Assembly (NCBI GenBank): GCA_947456005.1
Contig: CANGRP010000111.1
Coordinates: 1-8,336, forward strand
Direction: 5' to 3'
Source: Caulobacteraceae bacterium
GTDB taxonomy: Bacteria; Pseudomonadota; Alphaproteobacteria; Caulobacterales; Caulobacteraceae
DNA length: 8,336 nt
This document shows positions 1-5,549 of the stretch, piece by piece. How positions within the stretch are numbered: position 1 is the first letter of the stretch; each line of letters opens with the position of its first letter. The notes under the pieces were generated by a model. That model was given only the letters and a program-made list of their open reading frames with translations. It had not been told where the DNA came from and ran no database searches. Both the position numbers and the translations under genes were made by a program.

Positions 1-768
1 ATGAACGACCGCTGGACCCTTTTCGGCGGCGTGCATCGCGGCTTCGCCCCGCCGCGCGTCGAGGACATCATCAACAACACCACTGGCGGTGCGGTCGACC
101 TCGACGCGGAGATCTCCACCGCCTGGGAAGCCGGCTTGCGCGGTCAGCCGGTAGATGGTGTTCGCCTTGACGTGGCGGCGTTCCGGATGGACTTCGAGAA
201 CCAGATCGTCCCTGCCTCGGTCGCCGGGGGGCTCGGCGCGACCCTGACCAGCGCCGGCGAGACCCGACACTCGGGATTCGAAGCCAGCCTGCAGGCCTCG
301 GCCCGGGAATTGGGCCTGTTGAACGGCGACGACCTCTTCGTTCGCGCCGCCCTGACTGTAGTGTCAGACGCCAAGTTCGTTGGCCGACGGCTCTCCAACG
401 TGAGTGGCTTCACCAATGTGGTCGTCACCGGCAATCGTCTGCCATATGCGCCCAAGACGCTGTTTTCCGGAGCCGTCGGCTACGCCCGGGGTGACTGGTT
501 CGAGGGGCAGATCGAGATCGTCCACACCGGCGAAATGTTCACCGATGATCTCAACACCTCCGCCCCGTCCGCCAATGGCCAGCGCGGACGTATCCGCCCC
601 GCCACCATCTGGAACGCGACGATCAATCTCACCGCGCCGGACGGCCGCCTGGGCGGCTATCTGGCGGTGAAGAACCTGTTCGACGAGCTGACGATCGTGG
701 ATCGTTCTCGCGGGATCTTGCCTGGACCTCAGCGAACCTTTCAGGCGGGCCTGAGCTACGCCTTCTGA
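1..768 (+). CDS. TonB-dependent receptor, C-terminal part (FecA-like), 5' partial
   Basis: This is the last 255 residues of an outer-membrane TonB-dependent receptor, which imports ferric siderophores or similar ligands using TonB energy. The reading frame is open from the first base, so the ATG at 1 is probably an internal Met; full receptors are usually 650-800 aa and the plug and early barrel would lie upstream. Visible family signs are an early barrel motif (RGFAPPRVEDI, residues 14-24), a series of alternating amphipathic strands such as SGFEASLQAS, the late VKNLFDE motif (about 224-230), the VDRSRGILPGPQRTF stretch (about 233-247) and a C-terminal aromatic (SYAF) as used for BAM recognition. 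The last motifs resemble FecA-type siderophore receptors. The ligand cannot be read from this part. Confidence 0.9.
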   Translation: MNDRWTLFGGVHRGFAPPRVEDIINNTTGGAVDLDAEISTAWEAGLRGQPVDGVRLDVAAFRMDFENQIVPASVAGGLGATLTSAGETRHSGFEASLQASARELGLLNGDDLFVRAALTVVSDAKFVGRRLSNVSGFTNVVVTGNRLPYAPKTLFSGAVGYARGDWFEGQIEIVHTGEMFTDDLNTSAPSANGQRGRIRPATIWNATINLTAPDGRLGGYLAVKNLFDELTIVDRSRGILPGPQRTFQAGLSYAF

Positions 769-779
769 TCCCGTACCAT

Positions 780-806
780 AGCCCAAGAGCCGTCGCGGGC
801 GTTTTT
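780..806 (+). terminator. possible weak intrinsic terminator after the TonB-dependent receptor
   Basis: Twelve bases after the receptor stop, GCCC (781-784) can pair with GGGC (797-800), followed directly by GTTTTT (801-806). The stem is only 4 bp with a 12-nt loop. An alternative longer-range pairing is AGCCC (780-784) with GGGCT (808-812). Placement and the T-run support a terminator; stem strength does not. Confidence 0.3.
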
Positions 807-841
807 CGGGCTTTCATCAAGTCAACCTGAGGCGGATGCTG

Positions 842-871
842 CGGGCGCTGTCAGCCCAACCTCAGCGCCCG
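842..871. repeat. 9-bp perfect inverted repeat
   Basis: CGGGCGCTG (842-850) and CAGCGCCCG (863-871) are perfect reverse complements separated by 12 bases. There is no T-run on either side, so it does not look like an intrinsic terminator. It lies about 30 bases before the transposase relic and may be part of the left end of the old insertion element or an unrelated hairpin. I could not match it to a canonical IS6 terminal repeat. Confidence 0.45.
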
Positions 872-899
872 GCGGCCGAGGCGCCAGAGACGGCGGTTC

Positions 900-1135
900 A
901 TGGCCAAGTCCGATAACCCGTTCCGCGGGTTCGACTCCTCGCCCGAGGTGATCCTGATGGTGGTGATGCTCTAGGTTAGGTCCCCGCTGTCACTGCGGAA
1001 CGTGGAGGACCTGGCGTTCGAGCGCGGCGTCGACATCCGCCACGAGACGGTCCGCAAGCGGGTGAACCGCTTGGGCCCGATGGCCGCAGGAAGATCCGGT
1101 CAAGGCGCGTGGTGGCCCTCCGGAATCCGGGATTG
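900..1135 (+). pseudogene. IS6-family transposase, decayed 5' fragment
   Basis: Reading from the ATG at 900 gives an N-terminus typical of IS6-family transposases in alphaproteobacteria: a DNPFRGFDSSPEVILMVVML start, then an in-frame TAG at 972-974 where the family has a Tyr (one base change from TAC or TAT), then SLRNVEDLAFERGVDIRHETVR and NRLGPMAA up to about 1092. After that the similarity moves to another frame, where a KIRSRRV stretch resembles the family's EIRKRRV, so at least one small indel is present. The fragment fades by about 1135. The DDE catalytic domain (about 150 more residues) is absent. The element is dead, and no right end or target duplication was found. Family assignment is from remembered motif similarity. 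Confidence 0.75.
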
Positions 1136-1168
1136 CAGGTCTGGGGGGAGGCGGCCAACCACTGGCGC

Positions 1169-2008
1169 TTACCCGGCCGTCCTGACTGCGTTGAGAGACC
1201 AGTCGTAGGTGGTGCGCGCGATCCGGCGGCTGGCCTTCAGCCGCGCCGCGAGCGGCGGCCGTGCAAAGCGCGCCAGATGCGCGATCACGGCCGCATCCGA
1301 CGATCCGAAGTCCTCGGCGTACCACCTGTAGATCGAGGACACGACCAGGGCGTCGCCCTCGAAACGCACCGCCCGCGGATGATTGACATAGGTGCGGGCC
1401 GCCTCGTCGAGGGCGGCCTGGAGACTGGCCCCTCGCCAGGCCCGGCGCGGCAGGTCTGGACAGCTGAAGGAGGCGCAGTTGACCGCATAGTGAACGCGGG
1501 GGTCCCGCCAGGCCCTTCGAAGAATGTCATGCTCGATCGCATCGAGGGACAGGCTGGCGCCGCTGACCGTGATGCGCTCCTGGCGCCAGGGACCGGCGGC
1601 CAGCAGCGAGGGCCGGATGTCGCGGATCGATCGCACGGGGAAGGCCGCCAGCACCACATCGAGGGTGAGCGCATTGTAGAGGTTGGCCCAGTAGGCGAAT
1701 TGCTCGCCCCGGGTCAGCGAGAGCGGATCGGCCCGGCTCAGTTCAGAAAGATACCGCTTCAGACGCCGGAGGTCGTTCGGCGAGGCCGCCCAGCCGGCGT
1801 AATCGACGCGAACGACGCCATCAGCCGCCAGACGCGCATAGGTTTCCAGCAAGGCGTCGAAGGCCGAGTGGTCGAGGACCTTCGATCCATGGGCGCCGGA
1901 GGTGAAGCGGTCGGTCGGCGCCGCCCGGGCGGGCCCCGCGGCAAGGCCGGCGAGCCCTCCGGCGATCAGCAGGCGTCGGCGGCTGAAGGTCTTTAAGCCC
2001 GGCTCCAT
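1169..2008 (-). CDS. DUF547 domain-containing protein, Tat-exported
   Basis: A 279-aa protein of the DUF547 family. Its biochemical function is unknown; some members have been likened to cysteine-protease or transglutaminase-like folds. The N-terminus is a clear twin-arginine signal: SRRRLL at residues 9-14, a hydrophobic stretch rich in Gly, Ala and Leu, and an ARA/A cleavage site near 29, so the mature protein should be periplasmic and folded before export. Family motifs visible are FAYWANLYNALT (104-115), SLDAIEHDILR (154-164), DPRVHYAVNCASFSCPDL (169-186, with His173, Cys178 and Cys183) and YRWYAEDFG near the C-terminus. The ATG is 3 bases after the stop of the dehydrogenase gene, and a GGAG lies about 7 bases upstream inside that gene's end, so the two are probably translationally coupled. 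It is the last gene of a three-gene unit; its TAA abuts the region with the transposase relic. Confidence 0.88.
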   Translation of the reverse strand: MEPGLKTFSRRRLLIAGGLAGLAAGPARAAPTDRFTSGAHGSKVLDHSAFDALLETYARLAADGVVRVDYAGWAASPNDLRRLKRYLSELSRADPLSLTRGEQFAYWANLYNALTLDVVLAAFPVRSIRDIRPSLLAAGPWRQERITVSGASLSLDAIEHDILRRAWRDPRVHYAVNCASFSCPDLPRRAWRGASLQAALDEAARTYVNHPRAVRFEGDALVVSSIYRWYAEDFGSSDAAVIAHLARFARPPLAARLKASRRIARTTYDWSLNAVRTAG

Positions 2009-2011
2009 GCC

Positions 2012-2884
2012 TTACTCCGAGGCGGCCTTCGGCGTGAGGCCGAGCCGGTCGGCGATCACGCCGTCGATCAGGCGCTTCGGCAACAGTCGCGGCAGCCACC
2101 AGTTCACAAGCGGCTGCGGCACGGGCGCGTAGCGCACCCTGGGACGGGGGTCGGTGAGCGCCTCCAGCACCACTTCGGCGACGACGGAGGCCTCCAGCCC
2201 TTCCTCGTCCATGGCCGCGAGGCTTTCCTCCAGCCGGGCGAGCGGGGCGGCCCAGCCCGTACCTTCGTAGCGCGACCGGTCGATGGCCGCGCCCTTGCCC
2301 CAGATCGGTGTCTTCACCGCGCCGGGCCCGACCACGATCACATCGACGCCCGTCAGCATGAGTTCGCGGCGCAGGCTCTCGGAATAGCCTTCCAGCCCGT
2401 GCTTGGAGGCGGCGTAGGCGGCGGTGAAGGGATAGCCGAACTTGCCCGACACCGAGGTGATGTTGACGATGCGGCCCTTGGGGCCTGTCGCGCCCGGCAC
2501 GGCGCCGAGCAGGGGGCCAAAGGCCTGCACGGCCCGCATGGCGCCGACCAGATTGGTGTCGATCACCTGCTCGATCTCCTCGAGGGGCTGGCTCATGGCG
2601 GGCCCGGGCCATGCGACGCCGGCGTTGTTCACAAGGCCGCCGAGCCGGCCGCCCCCCAGCCGGTCATGGATTTCAGCGGCGGCCCGGGCCAGGCTCCCGG
2701 CGTCCGTTACATCTGCCAGCACAGGCTCGACGAGCGGGCCGAAGGCCTGCGTCAATGCCAGCGCATCGGCGTCCTTGCGCACGGTGGGGAAGGTCCGCAC
2801 GCCTGCCTTTGCAAGCCGCTCGACGCACGCCCGTCCAATGCCGCTCGAGGCGCCTGTCACCACCACGGGTCCTGTCACGCTCAT
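2012..2884 (-). CDS. short-chain dehydrogenase/reductase (SDR, classical type)
   Basis: A cytoplasmic NAD(P)-dependent oxidoreductase of the classical SDR family; 290 aa from the chosen start. The Rossmann cofactor motif TGASSGIG is at residues 10-17, NNAG at 86-89, and the catalytic set is Asn111, Ser144, Tyr157 and Lys161 (YAASK), with correct Ser-Tyr spacing of 13. The cofactor loop after strand 2 has Arg-Lys (VRKD), compatible with NADP preference, but this is only a hint. Substrate unknown. Start choice: an upstream in-frame ATG at 2935 has no ribosome site and adds 17 atypical residues. The ATG at 2884 has AAGGAG only one base upstream; the GTG two codons later (2878) sits at the ideal 7-base spacing from the same AAGGAG and may be the true start. 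It lies between a DUF3833 lipoprotein gene (73-base gap) and the DUF547 gene (3-base gap). Confidence 0.92.
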   Translation of the reverse strand: MSVTGPVVVTGASSGIGRACVERLAKAGVRTFPTVRKDADALALTQAFGPLVEPVLADVTDAGSLARAAAEIHDRLGGGRLGGLVNNAGVAWPGPAMSQPLEEIEQVIDTNLVGAMRAVQAFGPLLGAVPGATGPKGRIVNITSVSGKFGYPFTAAYAASKHGLEGYSESLRRELMLTGVDVIVVGPGAVKTPIWGKGAAIDRSRYEGTGWAAPLARLEESLAAMDEEGLEASVVAEVVLEALTDPRPRVRYAPVPQPLVNWWLPRLLPKRLIDGVIADRLGLTPKAASE

Positions 2885-2957
2885 GCTCCTTCGCTGCAAC
2901 GCGACGCATATGGGGAGAGGGATGGGCCCGTCCACCCGGACGCGGCGGAAAAGGCCC

Positions 2958-3500
2958 TCAGGCCCGCCGGATCTCGAACCGGACCGAGCCCAGCGGCAGT
3001 CCGTTCCAGGACACCACCGCCTCGTTCACGATCACGTCGGGGCCTGTCCGATAGATCAGATCGCGAAAGCCCAGGCGGGTCACGGCGCCTCGCGAGCTCA
3101 CGTCAGCCAGATACTCCAGCCGGATCAGCCCGTTGCTTTCCGTCACGGCGGCCACGCCGACCGTATCTTCCCGCCTGCCCGTCCAGCGGCCCGGCCCGGC
3201 GCGGTCAAACACCCATGTCAGCCGGTTCGTCTCGCCATCCTCGTAGAAGAAGTCCTCCACCACGGTCAGGCGATCGCCCTCCAGACGCCCGTCGAGGTCG
3301 GCGCGGAAGCGGCGATTGACCCGCGCAATGGGAAAGCTGAACACACCCTCGCCCACCGTGCGCCCCAAGAAGGCTTCTTCCAGGGTCAGGGCGGCGGGCT
3401 GGGTCCGCGGCGCAGGCGGGCGCGTGGCGCACCCCGCAACCATCGCTCCGGCTGTAAAGACAAGCGCACCCCGACGCGTGACATCCGTCATCTCGATCAT
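2958..3500 (-). CDS. DUF3833 family lipoprotein
   Basis: A 180-aa predicted lipoprotein. The signal peptide ends in a lipobox VAGC with the lipidated Cys at residue 24, preceded by an Arg-Arg pair and a hydrophobic stretch, so the product should be membrane-anchored and face the periplasm. The rest matches the DUF3833 pattern: a GEG near 50-52, VNRRFRADLDG (61-71), EDFFYEDGE (82-90), RLTW (93-96), EDTVG (111-115), an LEYLADV strand, and a late segment reading VIVNEAVVSWNGLPLGSVRFEI. Function is unknown. The ATG at 3500 is chosen because AAGGAG lies 7 bases upstream; a longer reading to 3569 would start inside a terminator-like hairpin. It is the first gene of a minus-strand unit with the SDR and DUF547 genes. 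From general knowledge of gene neighbourhoods, DUF3833 and SDR genes recur near cyclopropane-fatty-acid-synthase-like and DUF1365 genes; those partners are not seen here. Confidence 0.85.
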   Translation of the reverse strand: MIEMTDVTRRGALVFTAGAMVAGCATRPPAPRTQPAALTLEEAFLGRTVGEGVFSFPIARVNRRFRADLDGRLEGDRLTVVEDFFYEDGETNRLTWVFDRAGPGRWTGRREDTVGVAAVTESNGLIRLEYLADVSSRGAVTRLGFRDLIYRTGPDVIVNEAVVSWNGLPLGSVRFEIRRA

Positions 3501-3550
3501 GGGCCTGCTCCTTGGCCAAAGGCTTAGGGGGAAGTCCTCCAACAGAACAG

Positions 3551-3590
3551 AGAAAAGGCCCGGTCGCAAGGAACCCGGCCCAGGGGCCGG
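3551..3590 (-). terminator. intrinsic terminator of the aldo/keto reductase gene, with overlapping alternative hairpin
   Basis: On the minus strand, 59 bases after the reductase stop, there are two overlapping hairpins. The first met is a perfect 7-bp stem, CCGGCCC-CT-GGGCCGG (3590-3575). The second is GGCC-G-GGT, an 8-base loop, then ACC-G-GGCC (3580-3557), with one G-G mismatch, followed at once by TTTTCT (3556-3551). The second has the form of an intrinsic terminator. The two share bases 3575-3580, so they cannot form together. The element separates the reductase gene from the lipoprotein gene, whose ATG is 51 bases further on. Confidence 0.6.
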
Positions 3591-3648
3591 AGCGCCGCTC
3601 CGCGGGCCTGCCCTGCGCGCGGGGACCGTTTGAGCCGAAGCCCCAGCC

Positions 3649-4626
3649 TCAGGACCCGGGCGGCCGAAGGCCCAGGGCGTCGATCTCGGCCATCTCCGCC
3701 TCGGAATAGGGCCCGTCAGCCTCCGCCTGGACGCAGAGGGACAGCTCCGACCGGTTCTTCACTCCCAGCACCACCACATCGAAATCGGGCAGGGAGAGAG
3801 CGTAGCGATGCGCCGCGTAGGCCGGGTCCACGCCCCAGCGCGCGCAGAGGGCCCGGAAGGGGGCGGCCCGCTCGAAGTCGCGCCGGTCAGGGTTGTTGGG
3901 GGACTGCTCCCGGTCCACCGCCGCCGTCAGGGCGCCGGCCTGGACGGCTCGGATACCCATGACGCCCAGTCCCGCCGCCTTGGCGGCCCGGGCGATCTCG
4001 CGCGGGCGGGCCGGCTCGGCGTAGCGCTTCAGCGCGCCGGGGCTGTCCATCAGGTTGGCGATGACCTGCACGACGGAGGGGAGGACAGGGAGGGCGAGGG
4101 CGTCCAGCACCGCTTCGGGAACGCCGATCCCGGTGATCCCCCACTGGCCGATCTTGCCCTTGGCCTTCAGCGCCTCCATGGCCGGGATGACCTCCTCGGC
4201 ATAGATCGACAGGGCGGTGGAGAACTGCGCCTTGGCGCTGTCGCCAAAGGCATAGGCGAAACCGTCGCGATGCAGGTTGGAATGCAGGAAGAACAGGTCG
4301 ATGCGGCCCAGGCGCATGGCGGCGAGGCTGGCGTCCACCGAGGCCTCCAGGGCCGCCGTCGCCGCGCCGGGCTGGGGCGTGCCCAGCTGGTGCTTGGTGG
4401 TGAACCTCACTCCCGGGGGAGGGCGCCCTTCGAAGGCCTCGCCGATGAACCGTTCAGCGTTGTTGTACATGGGCGCGCAGTCGATCAGGCTGATCCCGGC
4501 CTCGACGGCGGCGTGGAGGGTGGCCAAGGCTTCCTCGCGCGGGGTCTCTCCCCAGATCTGACCGATCCCACCCCCCAGGCTCAGGCGGCTGACCTCTCCC
4601 AGGTCGCCGAGCTTCGTCGTCCGCAT
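3649..4626 (-). CDS. aldo/keto reductase
   Basis: A 325-aa cytoplasmic NADPH-dependent oxidoreductase of the aldo/keto reductase superfamily (TIM barrel), which reduces aldehydes or ketones to alcohols. The catalytic tetrad can be placed: Asp49 and Tyr54 in LIDCAPMYNNAE, Lys78 in FTTKHQLG and His115 in DLFFLHSNLH. Further barrel elements are GKIGQWGITG (the strand after the helix near 160), GVMGIRAVQAGAL, and a C-terminal cofactor segment VVVLGVKNRSEL. The start at 4626 has GGGAGG 7 bases upstream; a longer frame to 4707 adds residues with no family similarity. Substrate cannot be told. It is transcribed away from the guanidine/urea operon, has a terminator at its end and looks like a single-gene unit. 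Confidence 0.92.
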   Translation of the reverse strand: MRTTKLGDLGEVSRLSLGGGIGQIWGETPREEALATLHAAVEAGISLIDCAPMYNNAERFIGEAFEGRPPPGVRFTTKHQLGTPQPGAATAALEASVDASLAAMRLGRIDLFFLHSNLHRDGFAYAFGDSAKAQFSTALSIYAEEVIPAMEALKAKGKIGQWGITGIGVPEAVLDALALPVLPSVVQVIANLMDSPGALKRYAEPARPREIARAAKAAGLGVMGIRAVQAGALTAAVDREQSPNNPDRRDFERAAPFRALCARWGVDPAYAAHRYALSLPDFDVVVLGVKNRSELSLCVQAEADGPYSEAEMAEIDALGLRPPGS

Positions 4627-4663
4627 GTCGCGACCTCCCGCCTCAATTCGGACCTCAGGGTTC

Positions 4664-4680
4664 CCGGAATTCGTCTCCGG
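4664..4680 (-). repeat. short hairpin with ACGA in the loop, upstream of the aldo/keto reductase
   Basis: On the minus strand CCGGA (4680-4676) pairs with TCCGG (4668-4664) around a 7-base loop containing ACGA. It is in the 5' leader region of the reductase gene, about 27 bases before the ribosome site. Five base pairs is little; it is listed because a second hairpin with ACGG in the loop lies upstream (4742-4769). Confidence 0.3.
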
Positions 4681-4741
4681 ATGCAATGCGCAAAGCCAGG
4701 CCCCCACTGCGACCTGGGGTGCAAACAGCAGGTCGGCGACC

Positions 4742-4769
4742 CTTAGCCCCCTGCCGTCATGGGGCTAGG
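4742..4769. repeat. inverted repeat / hairpin in the divergent intergenic region
   Basis: TAGCCCC (4744-4750) and GGGGCTA (4761-4767) are perfect reverse complements with a 10-base spacer; a wobble pair and a further C-G pair extend the stem to 4742 and 4769. On the minus strand the interior can also pair (TG with CA), leaving ACGG as a tetraloop and one A-G mismatch. No T-run follows on either strand. It could be a hairpin in the reductase leader, an operator or chance. Confidence 0.5.
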
Positions 4770-4824
4770 ACCCCCTCCAGATAGGCGCAACCGCGCCGGA
4801 ACGCCTTCAGAGAGCCCGCCCGCC

Positions 4825-4941
4825 ATGCCTCCGGACCTCAGGATCGCAAGACCCGTCAGGGACCTGGATCTGGCGGTAAGCCTGTACAGAGAGGGCCTCG
4901 GGTTTCAGGAACTTGGCGGCTTCCGGGACCATGACGGAGGC
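4825..4941 (+). pseudogene. VOC/glyoxalase-family protein, N-terminal fragment only
   Basis: From the ATG at 4825 the first 38 or so codons match the start of VOC-superfamily proteins (glyoxalase/bleomycin-resistance fold): a LRIARPVRDLDLAVSLYREG segment (the first beta strand and helix of the fold) followed by LGFQELGGFRDHDG. Complete members continue with a GVMLG-type strand and reach 115-130 aa with a second metal-ligand half. Here similarity stops after DHDG at about 4938, and the frame then reads unrelated residues to a stop at 5049. No continuation was found in the other two plus frames before the regulator gene. The gene is therefore truncated, probably by a deletion or by arrival of the downstream operon. 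It would lack most of the active site. Confidence 0.65.
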
Positions 4942-5025
4942 CAGAGGGCGCCGGGGCCCGCTGATCACCCCTTGGGCGCCGTGCCTAAAACCTGGGCGGT
5001 ATCAGCAAGGCTTCCCGCCCTCCAG

Positions 5026-5051
5026 TATTACGGCATTTGCCAAACGTAATA
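5026..5051. promoter_or_regulatory. candidate operator: 7-bp perfect dyad upstream of the NikR-like gene
   Basis: TATTACG (5026-5032) and CGTAATA (5045-5051) form a perfect inverted repeat with 12 bases between, ending 21 bases before the ATG at 5073. It stands out as an AT-rich island in very GC-rich DNA. NikR binds a dyad of the form GTATGA-N16-TCATAC, so a ribbon-helix-helix NikR relative acting on a related two-armed site is reasonable. A TTGCCA (5037-5042), close to a -35 box, lies inside the dyad, so occupation would block a promoter there. That the adjacent regulator binds it is inference. Confidence 0.6.
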
Positions 5052-5072
5052 ATCGGCCGTAGGCAGTCGGGC

Positions 5073-5549
5073 ATGGATGAAGCCATTTCCCACCTGGCGC
5101 GGCTCAGCGTCAGCCTGCCCGCTGAGCTCCTCTCCCAGCTGGATGAGATGGTGGCCGAGCGCGGCCTGCCCAGCCGCTCCCAGATGATCGCTGAGCTCAT
5201 CCGGCATGAGCTTGCCGGGCATCGGGAGGAGATTGTCGGCGCCATCGTCGCCGGCACCGTCACCCTGATCTACCGGGCGGAGTCGGGCCGGGTGCGCCAG
5301 GCCCTGGCCCAGACCCAGGTCGCCTATCTGAAGGAGGTCATCTCCTCCCAGCACGTCTTCCTGGAGCAGGACCAGTCCCTGGAGGTCCTCCTGGTGCAGG
5401 GGCCCTCGCAGCGGCTGCAGCAACTCTGCGACGAGCTCCGCCGGATCCGTGGCGTCCAGCAGGTCAAGCTGGTCACCACCACCGCGCTCCTGCCGCCCCT
5501 GCACGAGGCCGGCGAACACGGAACGGCCGAGGGGAGGGCGGCGTCGTGA
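5073..5549 (+). CDS. NikR-like ribbon-helix-helix regulator with degenerate nickel site
   Basis: A 158-aa transcription factor with the NikR layout: a ribbon-helix-helix DNA-binding domain (about 8-48, strand LARLSVSLP, then helices with the RSQMIAELIR turn) and an ACT-like ligand/tetramerisation domain (about 54-135, GTVTLIYRAE, LEVLLVQG, RGVQQVKLV). A gap-free alignment by eye with E. coli NikR over this core puts Val83, His94, Phe96 and Ser102 at the nickel ligands His76, His87, His89 and Cys95, so only one of four is kept. Nickel sensing is therefore unlikely; another ligand is inferred. The start at 5073 begins just before the first strand, but no Shine-Dalgarno is visible. The stop overlaps the next gene by GTGA, tying the regulator to the guanidine/urea operon. 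The tail of about 20 residues is longer than in NikR. Likely an autoregulating repressor of this operon. Confidence 0.85.
   Translation: MDEAISHLARLSVSLPAELLSQLDEMVAERGLPSRSQMIAELIRHELAGHREEIVGAIVAGTVTLIYRAESGRVRQALAQTQVAYLKEVISSQHVFLEQDQSLEVLLVQGPSQRLQQLCDELRRIRGVQQVKLVTTTALLPPLHEAGEHGTAEGRAAS

Noticed and set aside
1109..1996. Plus-strand open frame (295 codons) opposite the DUF547 gene
   Set aside because: It is the shadow of the DUF547 gene; only its first few codons belong to the frame-shifted transposase relic.
2399..3527. Long plus-strand open frames (306 and 361 codons) opposite the SDR and DUF3833 genes
   Set aside because: The minus-strand genes carry clear family motifs; the plus frames give Arg/Pro/Ala-rich sequence without motifs.
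3808..4746. Plus-strand open frame (312 codons) opposite the aldo/keto reductase
   Set aside because: The reductase has a full catalytic tetrad and ribosome site; the opposite frame is Gly/Arg-rich without similarity.
4742..4769. Intrinsic terminator at the intergenic hairpin
   Set aside because: The stem is good, but no T-run follows on either strand.
4759..4824. Extension of the VOC fragment to the ATG at 4759
   Set aside because: The added residues show no VOC similarity and part of the stretch lies in the hairpin at 4742-4769; the family start fits the ATG at 4825.
4942..5072. Guanidine-I (ykkC) riboswitch ahead of the guanidine-type operon
   Set aside because: I looked for the conserved AGGGTTCC and GGTCC-type blocks between the VOC fragment and the regulator start and found none; there is also too little room.
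5037..5072. TTG start at 5037 for the NikR-like gene
   Set aside because: It would place the coding region over the candidate operator and adds residues not found before the first strand of NikR-type proteins.
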